A stretch of 38,696 nucleotides of DNA from Methylobacterium sp. Leaf117 (GCF_001422985.1 NZ_LMNL01000009.1:1-38696); one strand, 5' to 3'. Shown: positions 1-8,348, counted from the stretch's first letter. Numbers and translations are program-made. Notes: generated by a model not told the origin, from the sequence alone.

Positions 1-162
1 TCCGCAAGGACAATAATCGCCGCCCACGCTTCTCTTTCTCAGATTCACTTGTCAAAGAACACCAACAACAGACAGAAATACCGCCCAGATCACCAGGCGA
101 CAACCCATCAACAGTCAGGAGATGTAAAAGCAAGCCGCCAATCGCCTTGGCCGCTCGCCGAT
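1..162 (-). other. Probable rRNA operon leader with boxA-like element
   Basis: Read on the minus strand, this stretch has no credible gene and looks like the transcribed leader of an rRNA operon. A boxA-like antitermination element (TGTTCTTTGACA, about 51-62) is followed by AAGTGAA and a purine-rich GAGAAAGAGAAGCGTGG tract, a layout I recognise from alphaproteobacterial pre-rRNA leaders and spacers. A strong promoter lies just upstream (169-197). The rRNA genes themselves would lie to the left of position 1 and are not visible, so this assignment is inference. A plus-strand open frame over 49-501 is antisense to this leader and to the neighbouring gene and is not credible. Confidence 0.5.
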
Positions 163-168
163 GAAGGG

Positions 169-197
169 GGTATACCCACAGACCCAGCGCCTGTCAA
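169..197 (-). promoter_or_regulatory. Strong sigma-70 promoter, probably of an rRNA operon
   Basis: On the minus strand a perfect -35 TTGACA (192-197) is followed by a 17-base spacer and a -10 TATACC (169-174). A C-rich discriminator (CCCTTC) follows, as is usual for stringently controlled stable-RNA promoters. It starts about 30 bases beyond the stop codon of the upstream GGDEF/EAL gene and points out of the window to the left. No start codon with a ribosome binding site follows, which supports a stable-RNA rather than a protein-coding transcript. Confidence 0.65.
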
Positions 198-227
198 CAG
201 CGTCATGACGGAAAAGCGACAGCCCGG

Positions 228-3200
228 TCAGGCGGCATCGCGGCAGCGGACGAGGAAGCGCCTCGCTTCGTCTGCCGGCAGGGGCGTGCTGATCAGAAAT
301 CCCTGCGCCTCGGTACAGCCTTCCTGGCGCACCCGCGCCAGCTGTTCGTCGGTCTCGATACCCTCCGCCGTGATGCTGGCGCCGAGCTGGGTCCCCAGGC
401 CGACCACCGCCCGAACGATCGCGGCCGTGCCCGGATCGGCGATTTCTCGGACGAACGACCGGTCGATCTTGATCCTGTCGAATGGAAACCGTCGCAGGTA
501 GCTCAAGGAGGAGTAGCCGGTGCCGAAATCGTCGAGAGCGATGCGCACGCCGAGCGCCCGCAGGCGATGAAGGCAGGCAATCACGGCCTCGGCGTCCTGC
601 ATCAACACGCTCTCGGTGATCTCCAGCTCCAGACGCCGCGCGGGCAGCCCGGAGGCGGACAGCGCCCCGATCACGCTCTGCTCCAGGGCGGATTGCCCGA
701 ACTGCACGGCGGATACGTTGACTGCGATGCGCATGTCGCCCGGCCAGGAGGCGGCCTCGATGCAGGCCTGACGCAGGGCCCAGGTCCCGAGTTGGCGGAT
801 CAGCCCGGACTCTTCGGCCAGCGGAATGAATTCGCCCGGCGCGATCATCCCGCGAACCGGATGCGGCCACCGCAACAGGGCCTCGAAGCCCCGGACCGTG
901 CCGCTGTCGAGATGAAGCACCGGCTGATAGACCAGACTGAAGCCTCCGACCCGGACCGCCTCCCGCATCTCGAGTTCGAGCAGATTGCGCTGGGTGGTGG
1001 CGGCATCCATCGCCGCCTCGTAGAACCGGTAGGTGTTGCGACCCGCGGTCTTGGCTCGATACAGCGCGATGTCGGCATTCCGGAACAGGGTATCGGCGTC
1101 GACGCCGTCCTGGATGCCGAGGCCGATGCCGACGCTGACGCCGATACCGACGCGGTGGCCGTCGAGATCCACCGGCTGCTCGAGGGATTCGATGATGCGC
1201 CGGGCGGCGAGCCCGGCCGCCTGGGGATCGTCGAGATCGACCAGGATGACGGCGAACTCGTCGCCTCCGAGGCGGGCGACGGTATCGCCCACCCGGACCA
1301 CGGCATTCAGGCGCTCGGTGACGACGCGCAGGAGGGCGTCGCCGGCCGGGTGACCGAGGGTGTCGTTGACCGCCTTGAAGCGGTCGAGGTCGCAAGCCAG
1401 CACGGCGAAGCCTGCAAAGCCGTCGGTCCGCCGGTCGGCGCGGGCGAGTTCGCGGTTCAGGCGCTCCTTGAACAGAAGACGGTTCGGCAACCCGGTCAGC
1501 CCGTCATGCAGCGCCATGTGGGCGATGCGGCCCTCGGCCAGCTTGCGCTCGGTGATATCCATGGTGAGCCCCACCACCCGGAGGGGATCGTCGCTCTCCG
1601 TATCCCGAACGATGCGGGCGAAGGATTGCAGCCAGCGTTGCGGGACCCCGTCCGGCACCGCCAGACGGAACTCGCAGTTGTAGGAAGTGCCGTCCGCGAG
1701 GGAGCGGTAGATGTGTCCGTACAGGACGGGAACATCGTCCGGGTGGATGCAGCCGTCCCATTCGGCCACGGCGACCTCGACCGGCGCGTCGGCGGTTTGC
1801 CCGTCCTTGACCGGCAAGCCGTACATCCGCGCGCTGTCGGCCGAGAGACGGACGATGCCCTCCCTCAAGTCCCATGACCAGAGGCCGGCTCCCGCCGATT
1901 CCTGGGCGAGCCGCAGCAGGTTCGAGGTCTCCTCCAGGGCTTTGCGTGCCGTAACGATGTCGTCGATGTCCAGGGCGGTCCCGAGCAGGCCCACCACGAC
2001 GCCGTCCTCCCGGATCGGCAGCATCACCAGCTTGTGCCAGCGATAGGCGCCGTCCTGCCGGCGCAGGCGTCCCTCGACCTCGTAGGGATCGCCCTCCCGC
2101 GAGGCCTCGCGAAAAGCCTGCTCCATCCGCTCGGCATCGTCGGGATGGTTGCAGGCCAGGCGGGCCGCGCGCGCCGAACCGATCGGGCCGTAGAAGTTCT
2201 CGAAGCGCTGGTTGACGTAGGTGGCCTCCCCGTCCCGGAGGGACACCACCCAGACGATCTGCGGCAGGGAATCGGCAAGCGCCCGGTAACGCGCCTCACC
2301 GAGGCGCAGGGCCTGCTCGGCCGCCATCCGCTCGCTGACGTCGCGCGCGGCCGTGATGGTCTCGTGGGGACGCCCGGCCGCGTCGCGCACGAGCCGCGTC
2401 TGGGCCTCGATCCAGATCCAGCGCCCATCCCGGTGCCGAAGGCGATGGGTGATGCGCCCGCCCTCGGTCCGGCCGGTCCGGAAGCCCTCGAGAAACCCTA
2501 GCGTGGCGGCCCTGTCATCGGGATGGAGCGAGTCATTCAAGGGAAGGCGCAGCATCTCCTCGGGGGTGTAGCCGAGGAGGTCCTGCGACGCGGGGGAGAC
2601 GTAGGTGCGAACATCCCGGGCAGGGACATCCAGGCTCGGAGCATCCCCCTCGCTCGACGCGGCGACGCTGCGGCGGACGATCATGTCGGAGACGGAATCC
2701 GCCAGGAGCCGGTAGCGCCGCTCGCCGTCCTGAGTCCGGGCCTCGGCCGCGCGATGCTCGGTGACATCGGTAAAGGTGTGGACGATCCCACCATCCGGCA
2801 GGGTCACGCCCCGAACCTCCAGGGTCGCACCATTGGGCCGGCGCCAATCGAATCGCAGCGGCGCCCAGGCACCTGCCGCGTCGCGCAGCCGCGGCGGCCC
2901 CTCCGGAAAGACCGCCGCGGCGAGGTCGCCCCGTCCGGACAAGACGGCGAGGATCTCGGACAGGGGCGCGGATTCCCGCAGGACGGTGTCCGGCAGCGCG
3001 AGGAGCTGCTGCGCCCGGGGATTGAGCAGGCGCACGCAACCCTGGGCATCAAGCATCACCAGCCCCTGGTCCATATTCTCCAGGATGGCGCGCAGGCGCA
3101 GATCCTTTTCGCGGAGCTGGGCCTCGGACGTGACGAGGTCGGTGACGTCGAGGATGAGGCCGTAGAGCGCCACCTGCCCGCCGGCCAAGGCCCGTTCGGC

Positions 3201-4079
3201 GACGCCCTGGACGATGGCGTGGCACAGGCTTCCGTCCGGCCGGACGATCCGCGCCCGTCCCTGGTAGGTCGCGCTGTCGGGTCCCGCCTCGTCCAGGGCC
3301 GCATCGATGCGCGCGGCCACCGCCGCACGGTCGTCCGGATGATAGTAGCCGAGGTGGCGCTCCAGGGGGATCTCGCCACCGGGCGGCATCGGACGTCCGA
3401 AGACGCCGCAGACGCCCTCGGACCAGGAGACGATGCGGGTCTTCGGATGGATGCGCCAATACCCGATATGGGCGACGGATTCGGTCATCCGTTGAGCGCT
3501 GACCACGAGCTTGAGATCGGCGGCCTTCGCGGCCAGCAGCGTTTCGGCCCGGTGGCGCTCGGCCCGCTCGGCCTCGCTCGCGCGCTGGGCAGCGGTGAGA
3601 CGCAGGTGAGCCTCGACGATCGTCCCGAGGTCGCGCAGGCGTGACGCGCTGACCGCATCGAAATCGTCGCGCGGGACGGTGTCGATCACGCAGAGCGTGC
3701 CCAGCGGCAGGCCATCCGACAGGACCAGCGGAACGCCGGCGTAGAAGCGGGCATGGGGCGCCCTGGTGACGAGGGGGCTGACCGCGAATTCGGCATCGGC
3801 CAGGAGGTCGGGAAGCACCAGCACCGCCCCCGGCTCTCCCAGGATGGTGCGGTCGCAGAAGGCGCCAGCGCGCGGTAGGGGTCCGCTCTCAGCGATGCCG
3901 CAGCGGGCCTTCAGGGTGTAGGTCTCGCTGCCCGCCAGGTTCACGAGGGCGATGGGCACGCCGAACAGGGCGCAGGCCATGCGGCAGACGGCATCGAGAT
4001 GCGCCTCCGGCGGGCTCTCCAGCAGCCCCAGATCGTTCAGGATCGCCAGACGCTGCGTCTCGACGGGGGCGCTCGGCAC
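228..4079 (-). CDS. GAF/multi-PAS sensor with GGDEF and EAL domains
   Basis: This protein of about 1283 residues should make and/or break down the second messenger cyclic di-GMP in response to signals. Domains in order: a GAF domain (about 10-160), about five PAS/PAC repeats (about 205-830), GGDEF (about 850-1015) and EAL (about 1025-1275). The GGDEF signature is intact (RLGGDEF, near residue 938). An RVGD inhibitory I-site lies exactly five residues before it, so product inhibition is expected. The EAL domain keeps EALLRW, the NVS motif, EITE, DDFGTGYS and the later K and E residues, so phosphodiesterase activity is plausible. No transmembrane segment is evident, so it is probably cytosolic. 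I chose the GTG start at 4079 because AGGGAAG sits just upstream and the GAF homology begins directly after it; a frame open to 4232 adds about 50 unconvincing residues. The net activity cannot be told from sequence. Confidence 0.9.
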   Translation of the reverse strand: MPSAPVETQRLAILNDLGLLESPPEAHLDAVCRMACALFGVPIALVNLAGSETYTLKARCGIAESGPLPRAGAFCDRTILGEPGAVLVLPDLLADAEFAVSPLVTRAPHARFYAGVPLVLSDGLPLGTLCVIDTVPRDDFDAVSASRLRDLGTIVEAHLRLTAAQRASEAERAERHRAETLLAAKAADLKLVVSAQRMTESVAHIGYWRIHPKTRIVSWSEGVCGVFGRPMPPGGEIPLERHLGYYHPDDRAAVAARIDAALDEAGPDSATYQGRARIVRPDGSLCHAIVQGVAERALAGGQVALYGLILDVTDLVTSEAQLREKDLRLRAILENMDQGLVMLDAQGCVRLLNPRAQQLLALPDTVLRESAPLSEILAVLSGRGDLAAAVFPEGPPRLRDAAGAWAPLRFDWRRPNGATLEVRGVTLPDGGIVHTFTDVTEHRAAEARTQDGERRYRLLADSVSDMIVRRSVAASSEGDAPSLDVPARDVRTYVSPASQDLLGYTPEEMLRLPLNDSLHPDDRAATLGFLEGFRTGRTEGGRITHRLRHRDGRWIWIEAQTRLVRDAAGRPHETITAARDVSERMAAEQALRLGEARYRALADSLPQIVWVVSLRDGEATYVNQRFENFYGPIGSARAARLACNHPDDAERMEQAFREASREGDPYEVEGRLRRQDGAYRWHKLVMLPIREDGVVVGLLGTALDIDDIVTARKALEETSNLLRLAQESAGAGLWSWDLREGIVRLSADSARMYGLPVKDGQTADAPVEVAVAEWDGCIHPDDVPVLYGHIYRSLADGTSYNCEFRLAVPDGVPQRWLQSFARIVRDTESDDPLRVVGLTMDITERKLAEGRIAHMALHDGLTGLPNRLLFKERLNRELARADRRTDGFAGFAVLACDLDRFKAVNDTLGHPAGDALLRVVTERLNAVVRVGDTVARLGGDEFAVILVDLDDPQAAGLAARRIIESLEQPVDLDGHRVGIGVSVGIGLGIQDGVDADTLFRNADIALYRAKTAGRNTYRFYEAAMDAATTQRNLLELEMREAVRVGGFSLVYQPVLHLDSGTVRGFEALLRWPHPVRGMIAPGEFIPLAEESGLIRQLGTWALRQACIEAASWPGDMRIAVNVSAVQFGQSALEQSVIGALSASGLPARRLELEITESVLMQDAEAVIACLHRLRALGVRIALDDFGTGYSSLSYLRRFPFDRIKIDRSFVREIADPGTAAIVRAVVGLGTQLGASITAEGIETDEQLARVRQEGCTEAQGFLISTPLPADEARRFLVRCRDAA

Positions 4080-4330
4080 GTCACTTCCCTCTCGCCGACC
4101 CGCGGCCCGCGGCACATCCGCGTGTCTCCCGAATGCCTGCAGAAGCCGGTGTCGATGACAGGCTCCCGCAGCGGCATGATTGCCGTCGGTGACCTGCGGG
4201 AGCCCCCTACAGAGTCGCCGACGTCCGATCATGCGGCAGCAGCCTTTAACGTTCGTTTATACGGGCGCGCCCGGATTGGCAGTGGGCACGGGCCCGATCC
4301 GCCTCTCGCCAGGATCGCTCCGGGGCCGGA

Positions 4331-5770
4331 TCAGGCCGGCAGTTGCAGCCGGGCGCTCAAGCCTCCGAGATCAGAGCGTCCGAGTTGGAGCCCTCCGCCG
4401 TAGAGTTCCGCGAGTTCAGTGGTGATCGACAGACCGAAGCCATGGCCCGGAACGCTCTCGTCGAGGCGCCCGCCGGGCCGGATCGCCCGCGCGGCGGCGG
4501 CGGCATCCAGTCCGGGGCCGTCATCCTCCACCGTCAGGGTGACGCCGGCCTCGGCGGGCCGTCCGGCGATGCGGACCCAGCCGCGGCTCCACTGGCAGGC
4601 ATTGTCGATGAGGTTGCCCAGCATCTCGTCGATGTCCTGGGGGTCGCAGGCCGCCGCAAGTCCCTCCGGAAGATCGAGATCGATGACCAGCGTCTTCTCG
4701 GCATAGAGCCGGCCGAAGGTGGTGCGCAGGTCGGACAGGGGGCCGGCGAGATCGGTCCTGGCGCGGGTCGCGCCGCCGAGGGCGGCGGTGCGCGCGCGCC
4801 GCAGATGATGGCGCACCTGCCGGTCCATGGCCGCAACGAGAGCCGCCAGACCGCCATCCGGGTCGCGCGTTCGGTCGGACAGGGCGAGAGTGAGGGTGGC
4901 CAGCGGCGTCTTCAGGCCATGGGCGAGATTCGCCACATGGGTGCGCGCCCGTTCGAGGTTGGCGGCGTTCTGGTCGAGCAGAGCATTCACCTCCGTCACC
5001 AGGGGACGGATCTCGGCGGGCTGCTGGCCGGGAATGCGGGGGCGCCGGCCGGCCCGGACCTCGGCGATGTCCCGGCGCAGGCGCTCCAGGGGGCGCAGGC
5101 CGAGGCGAACCTGCGCCACGGTGCCGGCTACGAGGCAGAGTCCGAGGATGCCCAGGATGGCGGCGAGGGCACGGCCCGCCTCGCGCAAGGGGCCGTTGAG
5201 GGCCTGGGCGGGGGCGGACGCGACGAGAATCACCGGCGGACGGCCCGCCTCAGCGGGCAGCACGCGCGTCCGCAGGATGAGCGCGTCACCCCAGGGACCT
5301 GCCGCGTCGCCGGGCTGGGCGCGGTCCGGGTCGGGATCATGTGCCGGCCGATCCGGTACGGGAAGGTCGCGCCCTTCGAGGGAGTCCGCCCGCAGCGTGG
5401 TGCGCCCCTGCCGGACCTGCCAGTACCAGCCCGAGCGCGGGCGGTCGAAGGGCGGGCCATCGAGGGTGCGGTCGAGGCGGAGGTGCTCGCCGGGGCCGCG
5501 TTCCAAACTCGCCGCGATGGCGACGAGCTGGCTGTCGAGTCGGCTGTCGAGCTGCGCCCGCACGAAGCGGTGCAGGATCACCCCGATCGCCAGGCCGGCG
5601 ACCACCAGCGCGAGGGTGACGAAGGCCAGGGCGGCCAGCAGCAGCCGGCGCTGGAGGGACCCGAGCTGGAGAAGCCCGGCGGGCTTTGCAGGTGGACTGG
5701 GCTTGTCCGGCGCAGCGGGCTTCGTCAGCCCGGCAGGCCGCGGACCCCGCCCCGAGGGTGGCGGCGTCAT
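4331..5770 (-). CDS. PhoQ/FeuQ-like sensor histidine kinase
   Basis: Inner-membrane sensor kinase of 479 residues, partner of the adjacent response regulator. The layout is a proline-rich cytoplasmic N-terminus (1-40), TM1 (about 42-66), a periplasmic sensor region (about 67-198), TM2 (about 200-222), a HAMP-like linker, then the dimerisation and ATPase domains. The phosphoacceptor is H284 in NLAHGLKTPL, the PhoQ/FeuQ type of H-box. The N-box (LGNLIDNA, N390), G1 (DDGPG, 416-420) and G2 (GHGFGLS, 442-448) are intact. The periplasmic part holds an acidic run, HDPDPDR (144-150), that could bind a cation; that is inference. Its ATG overlaps the regulator stop codon (ATGA), so the two are translationally coupled. 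The actual signal is unknown. Confidence 0.88.
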   Translation of the reverse strand: MTPPPSGRGPRPAGLTKPAAPDKPSPPAKPAGLLQLGSLQRRLLLAALAFVTLALVVAGLAIGVILHRFVRAQLDSRLDSQLVAIAASLERGPGEHLRLDRTLDGPPFDRPRSGWYWQVRQGRTTLRADSLEGRDLPVPDRPAHDPDPDRAQPGDAAGPWGDALILRTRVLPAEAGRPPVILVASAPAQALNGPLREAGRALAAILGILGLCLVAGTVAQVRLGLRPLERLRRDIAEVRAGRRPRIPGQQPAEIRPLVTEVNALLDQNAANLERARTHVANLAHGLKTPLATLTLALSDRTRDPDGGLAALVAAMDRQVRHHLRRARTAALGGATRARTDLAGPLSDLRTTFGRLYAEKTLVIDLDLPEGLAAACDPQDIDEMLGNLIDNACQWSRGWVRIAGRPAEAGVTLTVEDDGPGLDAAAAARAIRPGGRLDESVPGHGFGLSITTELAELYGGGLQLGRSDLGGLSARLQLPA

Positions 5771-6435
5771 GCGGGATCGCCCGGCAGCAGCCGATAGCCA
5801 TGGCCGCGCACGCCCTCGATCCGCGCGGGGGCGATCTTGCGGCGCAGGCGCGTGATGATGACCTCGACCGAGTTTGAATCGACGTCGGCATCGCCGTCAT
5901 AGACCCGTTCGATGAGCTGGCTGCGCGGCATCACCCCGTCCTTGTGCAGGATCAGACAGGACAGGACCCGCCATTCGAGGCCGGTGAGCCTGAGGGGCAG
6001 GCCGTCGCGCTCGAAGGTGCCGAGGCCGGATTCGTAGGAAAGGGGACCGCAGGTGACGCGGGACGCCCCATGCGCGCTCGCCCGGCGTACCAGAGCCCTC
6101 AGGCGGATCACCAGTTCCTCGACCCGAAACGGCTTGACCAGGAAGTCGTCGGCACCCGCCTTGAAGCCCGCGACCTTGTCGCTCCAACCGTCCCGGGCCG
6201 TGAGGATGAGCACAGGGACGGTGAGCCCCGCGATGCGCCAGGCCTGCAGGACGGAGAGGCCGTCGCGCCTCGGCAGGCCGAGATCGAGCACCACGGCGTC
6301 GTAGGTCTCGGTCTCACCGAGATGCTGCGCGTCCTCGCCATTGACGGCGTGGTCCAGGGCGAAGTTCTCGGCCCGGAGCGCCTTGGCGATCTCGGCGGCT
6401 AGCGGCGCGTCATCCTCCACCAGCAGGAGTTTCAT
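5767..6435 (-). CDS. OmpR/PhoP-family response regulator
   Basis: DNA-binding response regulator of 222 residues. The receiver domain (1-115) has the acidic pair E7/D8/D9, the phosphoacceptor D51 (VVLDLGLP) and the conserved K in FLVKPF. The C-terminal winged helix (about 125-218) is of the OmpR/PhoB type. It is the first gene of a two-gene operon with the downstream kinase, sharing an ATGA overlap. It is transcribed divergently from the OB-fold/PepSY gene at 6615, with 179 bases between them that include a palindrome (6521-6538). No strong Shine-Dalgarno is visible before its ATG. By family it would bind repeats near its target promoters, and the divergent gene set is the obvious candidate target (inference). 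Confidence 0.92.
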   Translation of the reverse strand: MKLLLVEDDAPLAAEIAKALRAENFALDHAVNGEDAQHLGETETYDAVVLDLGLPRRDGLSVLQAWRIAGLTVPVLILTARDGWSDKVAGFKAGADDFLVKPFRVEELVIRLRALVRRASAHGASRVTCGPLSYESGLGTFERDGLPLRLTGLEWRVLSCLILHKDGVMPRSQLIERVYDGDADVDSNSVEVIITRLRRKIAPARIEGVRGHGYRLLPGDPA

Positions 6436-6520
6436 GGAGTCGGGTCCGGGGATGGAAGGGCGGGAAGCGAGGGCAGGGCAGGCGTGCGGGAGCGGCCTAA
6501 GCCGCGTCGTTTAACGGGGG

Positions 6521-6538
6521 CTGAACCGTCCGGTTCAG
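6521..6538. promoter_or_regulatory. Palindromic candidate operator between regulator and PepSY gene
   Basis: A perfect inverted repeat, CTGAACCG-TC-CGGTTCAG, sits in the divergent intergenic region. A related TTTAAC tract at 6511-6516 lies just before it. Read on the minus strand this gives GGTTCA-N5-CGTTAA, the spacing of PhoP-type direct half-sites. The right half of the palindrome overlaps the place where the -35 of the plus-strand gene should be, relative to a -10-like CTAGAA at 6559-6564. That is the usual position for an activating OmpR-family regulator. Binding by the adjacent regulator is inference. Confidence 0.5.
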
Positions 6539-6614
6539 ATCGGGTTGGAGGCCCCGACCTAGAACGCCGTCAACCCGAGAGGGCCACCGTCGAACCCCGG
6601 AAGGACAGGCCACC

Positions 6615-7274
6615 ATGACCGAGACTCTGCAGAGCAGCACACCCGCCAGCCCCACGCCGACCCTCACCCCGGCCCCGAAGCGCTCGCGCCGCGGCCTCGT
6701 CGTCGGCGCCATCGCGGCGCCCCTCGCCTTCGGCGCGGTCGGCCTGTCGCTGGCCCAGACCGGCGCCTCGGTGATGACGCCGGTGGCGCCCACCGCGATC
6801 TCCGCCCTGAAGGCCTCGGGCTCGATCGCCGCCAAGGGCGACGTCGCCGAGATCTACGGCAACAAGTTCGTGATGCAGGACGAGACCGGCAAGGCACTGG
6901 TGGAGACCGGGCGCCAGGGAGAGGGAGGCACCCTCGTCAAGCCGGGCGAGGCCGTCACCGTGCAGGGCCGGTTCGAGAACGGCTTCCTTCACGCCCTGCT
7001 CATCACCCGCGCCGATGGCAGCCAAGTCCGCATCGGCCCCGCCGGCGGCCCGCCCGCCGGAACCCTCGACTGGGCCAAGGACAAGGTCGGCCTCGGGGCA
7101 AAGCCCGACGTGCCGGCCCTGACCGCCGGCGTCGCGGCGGCCGGCTACTCCGACATTCGGGTCACCGGCCGGGGGCCGCGTCACCTCGAGGTCGCCGCAC
7201 GCGGCAGCGATGGGCGCGAGCGCCAGCTCCATGTCGGCTTCGACGGTCAGGTCCGCGAAAAGCGGGTGTTCTGA
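6615..7274 (+). CDS. Membrane-anchored OB-fold/PepSY protein
   Basis: Protein of 219 residues with a proline/threonine-rich start, basic KRSRR and a hydrophobic helix (about 27-47) that acts as a signal anchor or signal peptide, so the rest is probably periplasmic. Residues about 72-132 resemble the bacterial OB-fold (BOF/YgiW) family: GDVAEIYGNKFVMQDETG, then a GEAVTVQGRF strand. Residues about 165-219 resemble a PepSY domain (AAGYSDIRV, then alternating strands). The ATG at 6615 is preceded by AAGGACAGG. It is the first gene of the plus-strand set facing the two-component system. PepSY proteins often sit next to PhoPQ-type systems and some bind metals. No precise function is known to me for this architecture; the domain calls are by eye. 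Confidence 0.75.
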   Translation: MTETLQSSTPASPTPTLTPAPKRSRRGLVVGAIAAPLAFGAVGLSLAQTGASVMTPVAPTAISALKASGSIAAKGDVAEIYGNKFVMQDETGKALVETGRQGEGGTLVKPGEAVTVQGRFENGFLHALLITRADGSQVRIGPAGGPPAGTLDWAKDKVGLGAKPDVPALTAGVAAAGYSDIRVTGRGPRHLEVAARGSDGRERQLHVGFDGQVREKRVF

Positions 7275-7328
7275 ACGCCCTGTGACACCATTCCCCACCC
7301 TTCGATCTCCCCGGACAGGACGTCCATC

Positions 7329-7709
7329 ATGACGAAGACCACAGCCCTTCTCGCCGCCGCCACGATCCTCGTTGCCGGCGCGGCCGTCGCCCAGCCGGCC
7401 CCGCCGCCCGGTGGTCCGCGCCCCGGACCGGAGGCCGGTGCGCCTCCGGGCGGCCCTCGTCGCGGCCCCGATGCGCCGCCGCCCCCGCCAAAGGCCGCGC
7501 ATTTCCGCCTGGAACGGGGCGAAATCGCCGTCGACGTCAAATGTGTCGACGACGAGCCCATGAGGGCCTGTGCCGATCTCACCCTGCAGATGCTCGACCG
7601 CCTAGCCGCACTACCGAAGCCGGACCCTTCGAAGCCCGAAGGTCACAAGCCGGAGACTGCCAAGCCGGAGACTGCCAAACCTGAGACTGCCAAGCCTGAG
7701 GCCCGCTGA
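7329..7709 (+). CDS. Proline-rich exported protein with C-terminal KPETA repeats
   Basis: Small protein of 126 residues that I do not recognise. It has a clear Sec signal peptide (residues 1-21, cleavage after AVAQ or AGAAVA), then a proline/glycine-rich segment (about 22-57). A short ordered core follows (about 58-95) with two cysteines (VKCVDD and RACADL) that could form a disulfide. It ends in a lysine/proline/glutamate tail built from pentapeptide repeats (KPETA). It lies 54 bases after the OB-fold/PepSY gene and is probably in the same operon. The extended tails and periplasmic location suggest a spacer or binding protein in the envelope, but no function can be assigned. Confidence 0.7.
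   Translation: MTKTTALLAAATILVAGAAVAQPAPPPGGPRPGPEAGAPPGGPRRGPDAPPPPPKAAHFRLERGEIAVDVKCVDDEPMRACADLTLQMLDRLAALPKPDPSKPEGHKPETAKPETAKPETAKPEAR
7647..7700 (+). repeat. 15-bp tandem repeat encoding KPETA
   Basis: About 3.5 direct copies of a 15-base unit (AAGCCGGAGACTGCC and close variants, starting at 7647, 7662, 7677 and 7692) lie at the 3' end of the proline-rich gene. The unit is a multiple of three, so copy-number change would lengthen or shorten the protein tail without a frameshift. Confidence 0.9.
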
Positions 7710-7810
7710 TCCCCGCACCCCAGGACCGGTGCGGCGGTTCCCGAAGCCGCCGCATCTCGGCCTGCCTGCATCCCGGTTTGCCCCCAATCTCAAGGAAGCA
7801 CCATCAGCCC

Positions 7811-8275
7811 ATGTCCCCATCACGCAGCACGCACGGAACCATCTGGGCCCTGTTCGGCCATCGCCTCGCACTCGAGTGCCCCGAAGGCCGCGTCCTCGTG
7901 GATCTCGGCCCGGAGGGCGCCGAGGCGCTCGCCCGCGCAGCGGCGACCCTGAAGCCGGGCGATGCCATCGCGGTAACCGGCGAGCAAAAACCCTCGGAGA
8001 TCAAGGCCAGCGCCATCACGGCTCCGGACGGCACGCGGCACCGCATCCCCCGGTCTCGTCCCGAGGACGGAGATGCGGGGAAGGCCGATCCGGCGCTCGC
8101 TCTCGCGGCGTTGCGGCAGGCGGGCTATCAGGTCGACGGGGAGGCCCGGCGCAAGCCGAAGCATTTCGAAATCCATGCTCGGAAGGACGGCGGGCATTTC
8201 GAGGCGCACGTCACCTTCGCGGGGGTGATCCGCAAGACCAAGACGATATCCAACGGCGCCACCGTAATGGACTGA
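7811..8275 (+). CDS. OB-fold/PepSY-like protein without signal peptide
   Basis: Protein of 154 residues that looks like a shortened paralogue of the protein encoded at 6615. The N-terminal half (about 8-75) has an OB-fold-like pattern including GHRLALECPEG, KPGDAIAVTG and KASAITAPDG. The C-terminal part (about 92-150) resembles PepSY: LALAALRQAGYQVDG, then HFEIHARKDGGHFEAHVTF. There is no signal peptide or membrane helix, so it is predicted to be cytosolic unless the start is wrong. I chose the ATG at 7811; AAGGA lies about 13 bases upstream, and an in-frame TTG at 7778 is an alternative. It sits between the proline-rich gene and the lanmodulin gene. Its function is unknown. Confidence 0.7.
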   Translation: MSPSRSTHGTIWALFGHRLALECPEGRVLVDLGPEGAEALARAAATLKPGDAIAVTGEQKPSEIKASAITAPDGTRHRIPRSRPEDGDAGKADPALALAALRQAGYQVDGEARRKPKHFEIHARKDGGHFEAHVTFAGVIRKTKTISNGATVMD

Positions 8276-8348
8276 TCGCCTGCCATAGGGCGGGGCGGGA
8301 GCGGGACCAGCAGTCTGGAAGCGATACCGCGTTGCAACATGAATCTTT

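Noticed and set aside
567..3644. Long plus-strand frames opposite the GGDEF/EAL gene
   Set aside because: High GC makes antisense frames long. Their composition is Gly/Arg/Ala/Gln-rich without any recognisable domain, while the minus strand shows complete conserved domains.
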